DNA of 64,000 nt from Hydrogenispora ethanolica (GTDB taxonomy: Bacteria; Bacillota; UBA4882; UBA8346): the NCBI RefSeq assembly GCF_004340685.1, contig NZ_SLUN01000024.1, positions 1 to 64,000 of the forward strand. Reading direction: 5' to 3'. How positions within the stretch are numbered: the first letter of the stretch is position 1; every line of letters starts with the position of its first letter. Below, piece by piece: positions 55,638 to 64,000 of the stretch. The notes under the pieces are model-generated. The model did not search any database and was not told the DNA's origin. It saw only the letters and a list, made by a program, of their open reading frames with translations. The translations under genes were made by a program, and so were the position numbers.

Positions 55638-55830
55638 TTCAATAGGCAGTTATCCTGGCTCTGGATCTTCGCTTACCCAAACCTTCCCAGAATTCTCATT
55701 CCAGTGGCATTCTCTTGGGCTTGCTCCCCATTACAGTGGCGGGACCGCGTCGGCGTTGCACCGTTCTTCCCTATTAAGCCCCGAAGGGCACCTATCTCAT
55801 TCCATATTCAATTAGCGGTTATCTTATCAA
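55638..55830 (-). ncRNA. Cobalamin riboswitch
   Basis: Read on the minus strand, the conserved blocks appear in order: GGTGCCC (55787-55793), AATAGGGAA, the GCCACTGT core box (complement of 55733-55740), then AGCCAGGATAACTGCC (complement of 55645-55660). The remainder of the 690-bp gap holds the cbiK ribosome site and the terminator. It should switch off the seven genes downstream when adenosylcobalamin is plentiful. Confidence 0.93.
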
Positions 55831-56030
55831 TCGATTCTAAAAGACACACCTGCGCTAAAGCGCGGGAACCAACAAATTTTCAGCAATTTCACTTTTTTAT
55901 GGACTCGCCCATTACTTAACATAAATTCTATCATGAATTCGCCTAATGTCAATCCAATTCGCAACGAATGGGCCCTGGAAAATAATAAACCAACCCAAGC
56001 TTTCATTGGGATTCTCCGCTTTTATTCCGC

Positions 56031-56069
56031 AAAGGTGGCGGCTTCCTGTTTTTCATATCCGCCGCCACC
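56031..56069 (-). terminator. Hairpin after the feo operon
   Basis: A perfect 9-bp stem, GGTGGCGGC with GCCGCCACC, lies 40 bp after the membrane-protein stop. Only a short TTT follows on the minus strand, so it is a weak terminator at best. Confidence 0.6.
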
Positions 56070-56108
56070 CGACGCGTACCATTTTTATTCTGCTAACGAT
56101 GTTTCAAC

Positions 56109-57497
56109 CTAAACCAACCCCAACGCCCGCGCAATCTGCGCGATGAGGAAACAGACCAGAACCGCCACTCCGGTGGGAATTAACGCGGCCAGTAATGTCC
56201 ATTTCACGCTTTGAGTCTCCTTGCGAATGGTCAGCAACGTTGTGGCGCAGGGAAAATGCAGCAGCGAAAAAAGGATCATATTCAAGGCGGTCAACCAGGT
56301 CCACCCGTTATTGATCAGGAGCCGGCGCAGGGCATCAATACTGTCCAGCTCGAGCATGGCTCCCTGAGACATGTAACACATCATTAGAATGGGCACAACA
56401 ATTTCATTGGCGGGTAAGCCCAATAAGAAAGCCAGGATAATAAAACCATCCAATCCAAGCAGCTGCCCAAAGCCTTGGAGCCAGCCTGCCAAGTACCCGA
56501 TAATGCTGAGATCCCCGATATGAATATTGGCCAGTATCCAAGTTATCGCGCCGGCCGGCGCCGCTACGACAACGGCCCTCATTAAGACAAACAGCGTCCG
56601 GTCTAGCACGGAACGGATTAGCAACGACCCTACTTTCGGTATCCGATAGGGCGGGAGCTCCAAGGTAAATGTGGAAGGAATCCCTTTCAACAAGGTTTTT
56701 GACAAAAGCCACGATACCGATAAGGTAATCAGAACTCCCAGGACAACGACCACGGCTACCAACCCCGACGCGGCGAAACTGTTGTAACCGCTCACGAATG
56801 CCCCCATAAACACCGCCGCCATGGCGATCAGTGTCGGAAACCGTCCGTTGCACGGCACGAAATTGTTGGTCAGGATCGCGATCATCCGCTCCCTGGGAGA
56901 CTCGATAATCCGGCAGGCAATGATCCCCGCCGCGTTGCACCCAAATCCCATGCACATGGTGAGTACCTGTTTTCCGTGGGCGCCCGCTTTTTTAAAGAAT
57001 TTATCCAGATTGAAAGCGACCCGGGGGAGATAGCCCAGATCCTCAAGGAATGTAAAAAGCGGGAAGAAGATGGCCATCGGCGGCAACATCACCGATACCA
57101 CCCAGGCTAAGCCACGATACATACCCAAAACTAAAACGCCATGCAGCCATGCTGGCGCACCCGCCCACCGGAAAAGCTCGGTTAATTTATCTTGAAATCC
57201 AAAGAGGACATTGGCGATCATTTCAGAAGGAACATTTGCTCCGCTAATTGTCAACCAGAAAACCAGACCCAGTAAAGCAATCATTAATGGAAACCCAAAG
57301 ATTTTCGATGTAACGACGTTATCGATCTTCTGGTCCAGATCGCGCTTGAGGTTCTGGCCCCTTACGACTTTCCCGGCAATCTCCTGGGCTTGCTGGTAAA
57401 TGTCCTTTACAACCTGATCCCTTACGGCGCCCAATTGATTCCGGAGGATTTGGGCCTTGCTCATGATCTGATTGAAATCAATCTCTCCATTATTCAT
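56109..57497 (-). CDS. feoB: FeoB membrane domain encoded as a separate protein
   Basis: A 462-residue protein equal to the transmembrane half of FeoB with its two Gate (nucleoside-recognition) regions. The signature MCMGFGCNAAGIIACRIIESPRERMIAILTN and its companion FLLGLPANEIVVPILMM are present. There is no G domain; the N-terminal 70 residues are a charged linker. ATG overlaps the end of the GTPase gene by 8 bp in a different frame. With the GTPase and FeoA it should import ferrous iron. Confidence 0.9.
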   Translation of the reverse strand: MNNGEIDFNQIMSKAQILRNQLGAVRDQVVKDIYQQAQEIAGKVVRGQNLKRDLDQKIDNVVTSKIFGFPLMIALLGLVFWLTISGANVPSEMIANVLFGFQDKLTELFRWAGAPAWLHGVLVLGMYRGLAWVVSVMLPPMAIFFPLFTFLEDLGYLPRVAFNLDKFFKKAGAHGKQVLTMCMGFGCNAAGIIACRIIESPRERMIAILTNNFVPCNGRFPTLIAMAAVFMGAFVSGYNSFAASGLVAVVVVLGVLITLSVSWLLSKTLLKGIPSTFTLELPPYRIPKVGSLLIRSVLDRTLFVLMRAVVVAAPAGAITWILANIHIGDLSIIGYLAGWLQGFGQLLGLDGFIILAFLLGLPANEIVVPILMMCYMSQGAMLELDSIDALRRLLINNGWTWLTALNMILFSLLHFPCATTLLTIRKETQSVKWTLLAALIPTGVAVLVCFLIAQIARALGLV

Positions 57498-58290
57498 AAC
57501 AGTGAGCCTCCCCGCGCCGGATGGCGAGTGGTTCTTGACGCTGATCCTTTTTCAGATGATGGAGCATCTCCGTAATCATCGTCGCATCGCCATCCAAGAG
57601 ACGCATTGCCGCCCAACGGCTATTGAACTTCCCCTGCAGCAAAGTTTCGACGTCGTTTTGGAGTTGGTTTATGGCATTCTCAATGCTTTCATTATAAATC
57701 AATGGGTGCGGGCAAATTGGTTTCTTTTCGATGGCCACTTTGTGGATGGCGTCTTTCAATTCTGTCAGTCCAACTTTATCCCTGGCTACCGCCGGGATAA
57801 CCGGAATGCCCAGGATCTTTTCCAGCCCGGAACAGTCGATTGCAATGTTTTTCCGTTTTGCCTCATCGATGAGATTGACACAGAGAATCGTTTTCGTGGT
57901 GACCTCCATGACCTGTAAAACCAAGTTTAGGTTGCGTTCGATACAGGTGGCGTCCGCAACCACCACGGTGGCGTCGGGATTCCCAAAACAAATAAAGTCA
58001 CGGGCCACTTGTTCGTCGGCCGAGTTGGCGAGGAGCGAGTAAGTTCCCGGCAGATCCACCAAGGTGATATTCTTGTTGCGATGCTGATAATTGCCCCTGG
58101 CTAAAATTACGGTTTTTCCGGGCCAATTGCCCGTATGCTGGTTGAGTCCAGTTAAGCCGTTAAAAACCGTGCTTTTTCCCGTATTCGGATTGCCTGCTAA
58201 GGCAATGATGGCATCGGCCTTGACCGATGACTGATTGAGTTCCTCCAGAAAAGCATGGATGCCGCTGGACTGGGCTGTAAGCCCCATCAT
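57490..58290 (-). CDS. feoB: FeoB GTPase domain encoded as a separate protein
   Basis: A 266-residue protein containing only the G domain and the helical GDI-like domain of FeoB. G1 is GNPNTGKST, G3 DLPGTYSL and G4 NLID. The stop codon ends the frame before any membrane segment. AAGGAGG precedes two ATG codons. The one-base-apart overlap with the membrane gene indicates coupling. A two-gene FeoB is known from other anaerobes, so this is probably normal and not a mutation. Confidence 0.9.
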   Translation of the reverse strand: MMGLTAQSSGIHAFLEELNQSSVKADAIIALAGNPNTGKSTVFNGLTGLNQHTGNWPGKTVILARGNYQHRNKNITLVDLPGTYSLLANSADEQVARDFICFGNPDATVVVADATCIERNLNLVLQVMEVTTKTILCVNLIDEAKRKNIAIDCSGLEKILGIPVIPAVARDKVGLTELKDAIHKVAIEKKPICPHPLIYNESIENAINQLQNDVETLLQGKFNSRWAAMRLLDGDATMITEMLHHLKKDQRQEPLAIRRGEAHCYE

Positions 58291-58324
58291 ATTTCCCTCC
58301 TTATTTTGGTAGTGACGGAATTTT

Positions 58325-58567
58325 TTAATTTATGGAACGAACCTTAATTTGACGGCTCTCCTCCGAGCGCAAGGCGATGACCGCTCCGCGAATCATATAG
58401 GCTACTGGATCCCCGGCCGGACTTTTCCGGATTGCTTCCACGATTGTCGATGGCACCAGGCCCAGATCCAAAAGGCGATTCCGAGTCGCTCCCTCTGAGC
58501 CGACATGTATCACTTGCGCTATCTTTCCCATTGGCAGACAGGTTAATTCAAATTCGGCCACACTCAT
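58325..58567 (-). CDS. feoA: FeoA SH3-like protein of the ferrous iron transporter
   Basis: An 80-residue FeoA domain (LPMGKIAQVIHVGSEGATRNRL, VEAIRKSPAGDPVAYMIRG, IALRSEES) that docks to FeoB. ATG 58567 lies eight bases after AAAGGAG; the longer frame from 58576 starts inside that site. It is 34 bp before the GTPase gene. Confidence 0.9.
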   Translation of the reverse strand: MSVAEFELTCLPMGKIAQVIHVGSEGATRNRLLDLGLVPSTIVEAIRKSPAGDPVAYMIRGAVIALRSEESRQIKVRSIN

Positions 58568-58742
58568 TCCAGACACTCCTTTACCAGATTTATCGCGAAG
58601 TTGCCGGACTCAAAACTTATCCGGACACCCGAAAAGTTTTGCTTTAGGCTAACTCAATGCCAGTATATGAAGGGGTATAAAGGCATGTTACTAAAGGCAC
58701 AAAAATGAAGTCAAAAAATTTCGCTTTCTCTTAAAATGACTA

Positions 58743-58869
58743 AAGCGTTGCGATAAACCCCGTCCGAAGGCCAGAGCGGATACAAAAGCTCAGAGAAGCA
58801 AGGGATCAAGTCGATTTTTAATTCTTTGAAAGAGTGATTTCCGAATTTGAGGACTTTATCACATGGCTT
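58743..58869. repeat. 127-bp inverted-repeat element, family A, copy 3
   Basis: Diverged copy: left end AAGCGTTGCGATAAA, right end TTTATCACATGGCTT. Internal GGATCAAGTCG has lost part of the pairing. It lies in the 481-bp gap between feoA and the YibE/F gene; the rest of that gap holds no gene. Confidence 0.8.
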
Positions 58870-59048
58870 CTAAAATCTTTTTTTATTAAAAAAACTGCCT
58901 TCTGGCAGCTCTCTTCCTTCAAAGGTCAAAGTAAACCAAGTATAGAATCTTCACGCGCTTCATAGTTATGTCTTGGGTTATGAATTGTACAAGTTCTCTA
59001 CAGGCTATGGAAAGCTTTTAATGGCTGGACTTCGTAAGGAGTGGTCGG

Positions 59049-59492
59049 ATGAAAAAAATAAGTAGAATTTCGATGATCTTATTTTTGCTGTTTCTGGTAG
59101 CTTCTTCGGTTTTCGGAAATAGCCATGAACAGAGTATATATCAAGCTAGAGTCATACAGGTGGACAATACCCCAAAAAGCCCTGCAGAAATTCAACAGGT
59201 ATTGATCCTAAAATTCATGGATGGTCCCTATACCGGTAAAACGACTAAAATCATTCATGAATTCAACGGCCATCCGACCGATCTTCAGTATTCAGCCGGT
59301 CATTTAGTCTTTATTCAGGAGTTTAATGACGTTTCACACCGACGCTTTGTCATTACCGGTCCGGTACGTGATGATGGGCTTTATATTTTAATCGCTATTT
59401 TTTTGGCATCCGTCGTCATTATCGCCGGATTCCAGGGGATTCGCTCGATTATCAGCTTGAGTTTGATTTTCATGGTCATTTTTATGTTTTAG
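59049..59492 (+). pseudogene. YibE/F family membrane protein, N-terminal part (frameshifted)
   Basis: 147 codons encoding a signal-anchor, the beta-rich extracellular part (VDNTPKSPAEIQQVLILKF) and the first two membrane segments (LYILIAIFLASVVIIAGFQG). ATG with AAGGAGTGG upstream. It stops at TAG after ...FMVIFMF, exactly where family members continue. One missing T in the TTTTAG at 59486-59492 would join it to the following frame (L-V-P-L-V-I-R-G). It is a broken gene or a sequencing error. Confidence 0.8.
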
Positions 59493-59497
59493 TCCCC

Positions 59498-60118
59498 TTG
59501 GTGATTCGGGGAGCCAATCCCATCATGGTTACATTAATATTAGCGGCCCTTTCCACTATTTTTACTATCTTTTTTGTAAGCGGAATCAATCAGAAGACAG
59601 TAGCTGCCGTCATCGGCACAATCAGCGGTGTTGTCACTGCCGGCTTTTTAGCGTGGCATTTTGGGAATATGATTTTATTGACGGGTTATAGCGACGAATC
59701 CGTCCAAATGTTGCAATACACATCTACTGCTGCCAATTTTAAGGGCTTACTCTTCTCCGGAATTGTGATCGGCGCTTTGGGCGCCATTATGGATATTTCA
59801 GTTTCGATTGCTTCATCCATCACCGAGATAAAACAGTCTAACCCTCAAATCAGCTTCAACTCCCTTATTGCCAGTGGTTTTAGAGTGGGGAAAGACGCGA
59901 TTAGTACGATGACCAATACATTAATCCTGGCTTATGTGGGCAGTTCGTTCCCGCTTTTGATGTTGTATCAAATACACCACACCCCTTATGACAAAATCAT
60001 CAATAACGATGCCGTGGCGTCGGAAATCGTCCGGATGTTTGCCGGGAGTATCGGATTATTGGCTGCCGTTCCCATCACAGTCTTTATTTCCGCCTTTTTA
60101 AGTTATAATGATTCTTGA
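59498..60118 (+). pseudogene. YibE/F family membrane protein, C-terminal part (frameshifted)
   Basis: 206 codons with five or six membrane segments and the family core LLFSGIVIGALGAIMDISVSIASSITEI and MTNTLILAYVGSSFPLLMLY. The GTG at 59498 has no good ribosome site. It carries on directly from the previous fragment, and together they equal a complete YibE/F protein of about 355 residues. The family's role is unknown. Confidence 0.8.
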
Positions 60119-60156
60119 ATCACATGATTTGCGAAAAAGCGGTGAAGTGTTCGTTA

Positions 60157-60301
60157 GAGTCTACTGAGCGACTGAAAGAGCTCTTTCAGCCACCCAAAGC
60201 GATCCGTCATTCACAAAACGTTCTCTTTCAGCTCCTCAACCCGATCCCTTATCCGCAAAACGACGCCCAAAGAAAAGAGAGCTCTTCCCTTTGAGCTCTC
60301 T
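60157..60301. repeat. Family E repeat, diverged third copy
   Basis: Shares GAGCGACTGAAAGAGCTCTTT, CGATCCGTCATTCACAAAA, and the end CTCCTCAACCCGATCCC...TTATCCGCAAAACGACGCC with the tail of the array at 41862-42480. The TTATCCACA 9-mer here is TTATCCGCA, and a TCATTCACA form is kept. Confidence 0.75.
60271..60301 (-). terminator. Terminator-like hairpin after the sulfatase gene
   Basis: AGAGAGCTC (60276-60284) and GAGCTCTCT (60293-60301) form a 9-bp stem; TTTTCTTT follows on the minus strand. Confidence 0.65.
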
Positions 60302-60366
60302 ACAATCACGCCAGCGGCAGGCTGAGCAGCACTAAATGAAGACCGTATTCAAACCAATCCCTCAAC

Positions 60367-61968
60367 TCAGATTACTTTGGGCATCACCCGGGCGCGCTCC
60401 GGATTTTTGCTCCACCTTTCGGAATCGTCCCCTCCGGCTTCTCTTTCCCATCGTTTGACTAACGCAATATTGGTCAGGTAGTTTTGGTGGTTTTGCACCA
60501 CGGTTTCCGGGTCCCAATCTTTTCGGGCTATCTCTTTCATTTCTTGGACGATATCCGGGTGTTGAGCCGCGATATTGTACTTTTCCTCCGGATCGCCGCT
60601 CAGGTCGAACAACAAGTCATATTCTTCATAACCAATATAGGTGATATATTTATATTTCCCCTTCCGGACCATTCTGGAGACGACGGTCTGTAGCCCGATC
60701 TCATCGGGATTACCCCCTGTCCTCAGAATGTGTCTGGACAAAATCTTCTCAAATCCGGGGATTGTGGAATTTTCGACACTGTGCGGCATCAAGGAGGTTA
60801 ATTCCTTGATCTTCGCGGCGTACTTCTCCAGCATCGCCTCAGAAAATCCCGGGATTACGGTATTGATTGCCTCACACAGTACAGCCCGGTCCTTATCGTT
60901 TTCATTGCCCGTTAATTCAGGAACAAGGCTTCTGCCATCCTGAACCGGCGGAGGATTGGTGCCCGCGAGCTCACATAAGGTAGGTCCAAGATCCATGATG
61001 CTGACCGGAGTATTGATTTTGAGGCCCTTCTTGATACCTTTTCCCGCTACGATAAACGGGATTCTGGCCGCGGTCTCGAAATGGGTTTCCTTGCCGAATA
61101 TTTTCCGTTCTCCGGCTTGATCGCCATGGTCGGAAAGATAAGTAAATACGCCCTCCCGGTTATTCCTTTCAAGATACTGGTTAAAGGCATCCCGTACCAA
61201 TCCCAGATTGGCATCACAATTCTCGATCAAGCCAAAATAGGCGGCCCTTGCCCGAATCATAACCTCTTCCGGTACATCCAGTACCCTTTCCATGAGCACC
61301 GGATTCAGATATTCCGGAACGTTCCTGAAGGAGTCCGGAACCTTCATTCTTTCCTTATGGTAGAGGTAATTCTCGACCGGTGCAATATATGGGAAATGCG
61401 GGGCATAGACGCCGACAACAATACATTGCGGCTTCTCATGATCCTGGCCCAGATATGCCAATGCCGCGCGGACCACGTCTTTATCATACTCCATAACCGG
61501 CGAGTCCCCTCCGCCGGCCACGTTCAGACACCATGGATCAGCAAAGCCCGATTGAGTGACACCTCTTTCCGCCTTCAGCTTTTGCATGGGCCGGTTCCAA
61601 GTGACAGGCGACATGTCCCCTACCAGTCTCTTCGTAAAACCGTGGCGCTGGTTGGTCCCGACGAACATCATCCGGCCGATGAGCACCGTCTCATATCCGG
61701 CGGCGACCAGTGAATGCAAAAAAGTCGCCGAAGTTTCCGGAATCGCGCCGTCATTGGAGAATACTCCCGTCTTTGTGGGCAACTTGCCCATCAACATGGA
61801 GATCCTGGCCGGCACGCATAAGGGGCAGGAGGTATAAGCCGCCGCAAAAGAGGTGCCATTCTCACATAGTTTCTCCATATTGGGAGTTCTGGCCGGCCCT
61901 CCTTCATATGAGGAGAACCCGGGGGTGTGTTCATCGCTCATAAAGACTAACAAATCCGGTTTTGACAT
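60367..61968 (-). CDS. Type I sulfatase (arylsulfatase family)
   Basis: A cytoplasmic-looking sulfatase of 533 residues without a signal peptide. The formylglycine motif is CVPAR (Cys51 from this start) in TSCPLCVPARISML; metal ligands include MSDEH near the N terminus and SDHGDQAGE about residue 280. Cysteine type, so maturation needs a sulfatase-maturing enzyme, not in the window. ATG at 61968 is likely, though the frame extends seven codons. It should remove sulfate from carbohydrate or another ester imported into the cell. Confidence 0.88.
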   Translation of the reverse strand: MSKPDLLVFMSDEHTPGFSSYEGGPARTPNMEKLCENGTSFAAAYTSCPLCVPARISMLMGKLPTKTGVFSNDGAIPETSATFLHSLVAAGYETVLIGRMMFVGTNQRHGFTKRLVGDMSPVTWNRPMQKLKAERGVTQSGFADPWCLNVAGGGDSPVMEYDKDVVRAALAYLGQDHEKPQCIVVGVYAPHFPYIAPVENYLYHKERMKVPDSFRNVPEYLNPVLMERVLDVPEEVMIRARAAYFGLIENCDANLGLVRDAFNQYLERNNREGVFTYLSDHGDQAGERKIFGKETHFETAARIPFIVAGKGIKKGLKINTPVSIMDLGPTLCELAGTNPPPVQDGRSLVPELTGNENDKDRAVLCEAINTVIPGFSEAMLEKYAAKIKELTSLMPHSVENSTIPGFEKILSRHILRTGGNPDEIGLQTVVSRMVRKGKYKYITYIGYEEYDLLFDLSGDPEEKYNIAAQHPDIVQEMKEIARKDWDPETVVQNHQNYLTNIALVKRWEREAGGDDSERWSKNPERARVMPKVI

Positions 61969-62049
61969 TCGTCCATGCATTCCTTTCAATTTGAATTGGG
62001 AGGAAGTCCGATCTGATCATGATGGCTTTTATCATTTCAAATGATATCC

Positions 62050-63549
62050 TCAGACCAGGCCCAGCCTTTCCAGCTGCTCTTCCGGAGCGTCATGTTTCCG
62101 CAGCGTTCCAATTAAAGCTTGGACCATTTGCGCTTCGATCGCTCCATCGACGCTCGGGTGTTCCTGCGCATAATCTTTTGCGATGTCAAACAATAAATTC
62201 CGCTCAAGCAAATCGCTCCGCCGGTTGAATGCCTGAGTTTGATCCTGAAGCCGCACCACGTTGCCGGGAATTTTAAAAACGGGATAAGAGGTCCAGGTTA
62301 AAAACCGGCCGGTTTCGATCTTGGATATATCACTCAGGCAGCTGTTATTTAAATATTGGTTTAGCGTGGTCGGCATCGCGGTGTATAGATATAACGGATC
62401 ATTGGACTTTCTGACCGCGGCGCGGAAATAGCTATACCGTCCGTCGGTAATATTGACATCCCTGCCGAAATAGCCGTAAAGAGCGTACTCCCGAATCCGT
62501 GCCGAAGGTGCGTTGACCAATGACAGCCACGAACCGCCATGAAGTTTATTGGGGCATTCCCGCGCTTCAATTCCGAAATACTCCAACAGCGTCGGCAAAA
62601 GATCAATATTCTGGGTTAACGCTCCGACCCGGCTGCCGCTGTATTGATCCCCGGGAAGATGCAGCATCAAAGGGATATGAAATACCTCGTTATAAGCCGG
62701 CATATAATTTTTGGCCATCAATCCGTGCTCACCCAACATATAGCCGTGATCCGCCGTTAAGGCCACCAGCGTGTCATCCCACAGCTTCTGCCGGTCCATC
62801 ACATCCAGCACTTTGCCGAACCAGTGATCGGCCATGGTCAATAACGCCGCATACCGTTTCCGGATATGCTCCAACGCCTCGGACGGCACATTAACCGGTT
62901 TGTATTCGGGCCATTGATATAACGGACCGGCATAGCGATCGTCGTATTGCGCCAAATATTCCGGCGGGAAATCAAACGGTTCATGGGGATCGAACACTTC
63001 GACCCAGAGGAGATAATTATCGGCATCCCGGTTGTTCTCCAACCACTCCGCAGCCGCCCGCAAGGTCATGGGTCCGGGATAATCCTGCTCGTGACGGAAT
63101 TTCATCCGATTCAGTCCGTATTGAGGAGTAAATTTCCCGAGGTGCAGCGGAAGTTCGTCTTTATTGACCCGGGATACCCAAGGGTCATTTTCCTGACCGC
63201 GGATACAGTCCCAGGTATCGAATTGCTGACAATAATTCTCGCCGCCGATCCGCAAATAGTGGTAATGATCCGTAGCCATATGGGTGAAAATGCCATGTTG
63301 CCGCAGGGCTTGCGGCAGCGTATAATCAAACGGTTCAATCGGTCCCCAATTCCGTTCGAGAAAATTCAGCCTGCCGGTGAAAAGGTCGCGGCGGGCCGGT
63401 ACACACGGGGCGGAACCCACCCAATGATTGTCAAAAATCACGGACCGTGCGGCGAATCGCCTAAAATTGGGCGCATGGACCCAATCATTCCCGTAGGAAG
63501 GTAAGTACCGCCGGTTAAGCGTGTCAAATAAAAATACGATGGCCTTCAT
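62050..63549 (-). CDS. Type I sulfatase, second copy (different subfamily)
   Basis: A 499-residue sulfatase with formylglycine motif CVPAR (Cys49-Arg53) in GSAPCVPARRDLFTGR. Metal ligands are in FLFDTLNRR (Asp9 region) and ALTADHGYMLGEHG. No signal peptide. ATG after GGAGA. The two sulfatases share the motif but little else, so they are not a recent duplication. Adjacent to the aldose-epimerase-like gene. Confidence 0.9.
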   Translation of the reverse strand: MKAIVFLFDTLNRRYLPSYGNDWVHAPNFRRFAARSVIFDNHWVGSAPCVPARRDLFTGRLNFLERNWGPIEPFDYTLPQALRQHGIFTHMATDHYHYLRIGGENYCQQFDTWDCIRGQENDPWVSRVNKDELPLHLGKFTPQYGLNRMKFRHEQDYPGPMTLRAAAEWLENNRDADNYLLWVEVFDPHEPFDFPPEYLAQYDDRYAGPLYQWPEYKPVNVPSEALEHIRKRYAALLTMADHWFGKVLDVMDRQKLWDDTLVALTADHGYMLGEHGLMAKNYMPAYNEVFHIPLMLHLPGDQYSGSRVGALTQNIDLLPTLLEYFGIEARECPNKLHGGSWLSLVNAPSARIREYALYGYFGRDVNITDGRYSYFRAAVRKSNDPLYLYTAMPTTLNQYLNNSCLSDISKIETGRFLTWTSYPVFKIPGNVVRLQDQTQAFNRRSDLLERNLLFDIAKDYAQEHPSVDGAIEAQMVQALIGTLRKHDAPEEQLERLGLV

Positions 63550-63595
63550 TCTCCATTAACCTTTCATCTTATCCATACAACCGGTCCATTCTTAT

Positions 63596-64000
63596 TTACA
63601 GGCAGGTAATGTCATAACTGCAGATAAAGCATTCTCCCGGAGCAAGTCCTTGGATACCCGGTTTATGCTCCAATTCATCCGCGGAATCGGCAATGACGCT
63701 GGTGATGCCGTACCAAGGCTCTATACAGACAAACGGCGCCTGATTGGCAGGCGACCATATTCCCAAATACGGGAACCCCGGGAATCGCAGTCTGACCTGT
63801 TTACCGCTTTTTTGATCTTCCAAGGTAACTTGCTCTGATGTAAGGTTCTTCATGATATATACCTTGGCATTGCTGTCAAAATCGACTGTAGCCAGGTCAA
63901 TGATATTTTGATCGCTTAAAAACGGTTCTTCCCGGCCCGTTAAATAACCCAGTTCATTCACCAGGCGATTGACTGTCTCGTTTCTCTCAAAAATCAACCG
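63596..64000 (-). CDS. Aldose 1-epimerase family protein (partial, runs off the window)
   Basis: Only the C-terminal 133 residues are within the window; the frame is open to the right edge, and the ATG at 63997 may be internal. VRLRFPGFPYLGIWSPANQAPFVCIEPWYGI and PGECFICSYDITCL are typical of the C terminus of galactose-mutarotase-like proteins (LacX type) that act on sugar anomers. Confidence 0.8.
   Translation of the reverse strand, partial: RLIFERNETVNRLVNELGYLTGREEPFLSDQNIIDLATVDFDSNAKVYIMKNLTSEQVTLEDQKSGKQVRLRFPGFPYLGIWSPANQAPFVCIEPWYGITSVIADSADELEHKPGIQGLAPGECFICSYDITCL

Noticed and set aside
59486-59498. Programmed -1 frameshift in the YibE/F gene
   Set aside because: The slip would pair tRNA-Phe with GTT and there is no evident stimulator; a one-base indel is simpler.

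Overview
This 64-kb window reads as chromosome from a plant-polysaccharide-fermenting member of the Bacillota (Firmicutes). The grounds are strong GGAGG-type ribosome sites with many GTG and TTG starts, two YesN/YesM-type two-component systems, AraC regulators, four CUT1 sugar ABC importers that all lack an ATPase, and phosphorolytic glycoside enzymes. The exact lineage cannot be fixed from sequence alone; a Hydrogenispora/Limnochordia-like clade is a guess.

Layout. 1-1092: dispersed palindromic repeats. 1093-9493 (+): sugar importer (binding protein, two permeases), GH127 beta-L-arabinofuranosidase-like enzyme, PfkB kinase and GH65 phosphorylase. 9587-21255 (-): HAD-IIA phosphatase (AraL-like), DapA-family aldolase, AraM-like glycerol-1-phosphate dehydrogenase, enolase-superfamily dehydratase, a second importer and its YesN/YesM pair. 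21912-27705 (-): GH13_18 sucrose-phosphorylase-like enzyme, third importer, AraC regulator. 28016-29260 (+): small AraC-type HTH protein and a SEC-C methionine aminopeptidase. 29675-38546 (-): GH43, GH42 and GH1 glycosidases with a fourth importer; a response regulator and histidine kinase diverge from it (38795-41341, +). 41342-42651: tandem 21/63-bp repeat rich in DnaA-box 9-mers. 42652-45963 (-): chemotaxis receptor and CheW. 46033-47550: dense nested palindromic repeats. 47611-49042: a lone tyrosine recombinase between perfect 23-bp inverted repeats. 49237-55417 (-): a cobalamin-riboswitch operon (exported CbiK, CbiL, BtuFCD-like importer, ABC-2 exporter). 56109-58567 (-): feoA and a two-gene feoB. 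59049-60118 (+): YibE/F gene split by a frameshift. 60367-64000 (-): two sulfatases and a partial aldose-epimerase-like gene.

How it works together. Most of the window is a set of sugar-uptake and degradation modules: binding protein and permeases import oligosaccharides, and the neighbouring enzyme cleaves them inside the cell by hydrolysis (GH127, GH43, GH42, GH1) or phosphorolysis (GH65, GH13_18). All four importers need an ATPase encoded elsewhere (MsmX type). The second half supplies metals and cofactors: corrinoid uptake and cobalt insertion under B12 control, and ferrous iron uptake.

The most unusual material is non-coding. (1) An array of DnaA-box 9-mers is phased at exact multiples of 21 bp, with related copies at 21.7 and 60.2 kb. 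(2) A superfamily of palindromic elements sits nested inside one another, and several have arms that could pair in alternative ways. (3) A single-gene integrase unit has inverted rather than direct ends.
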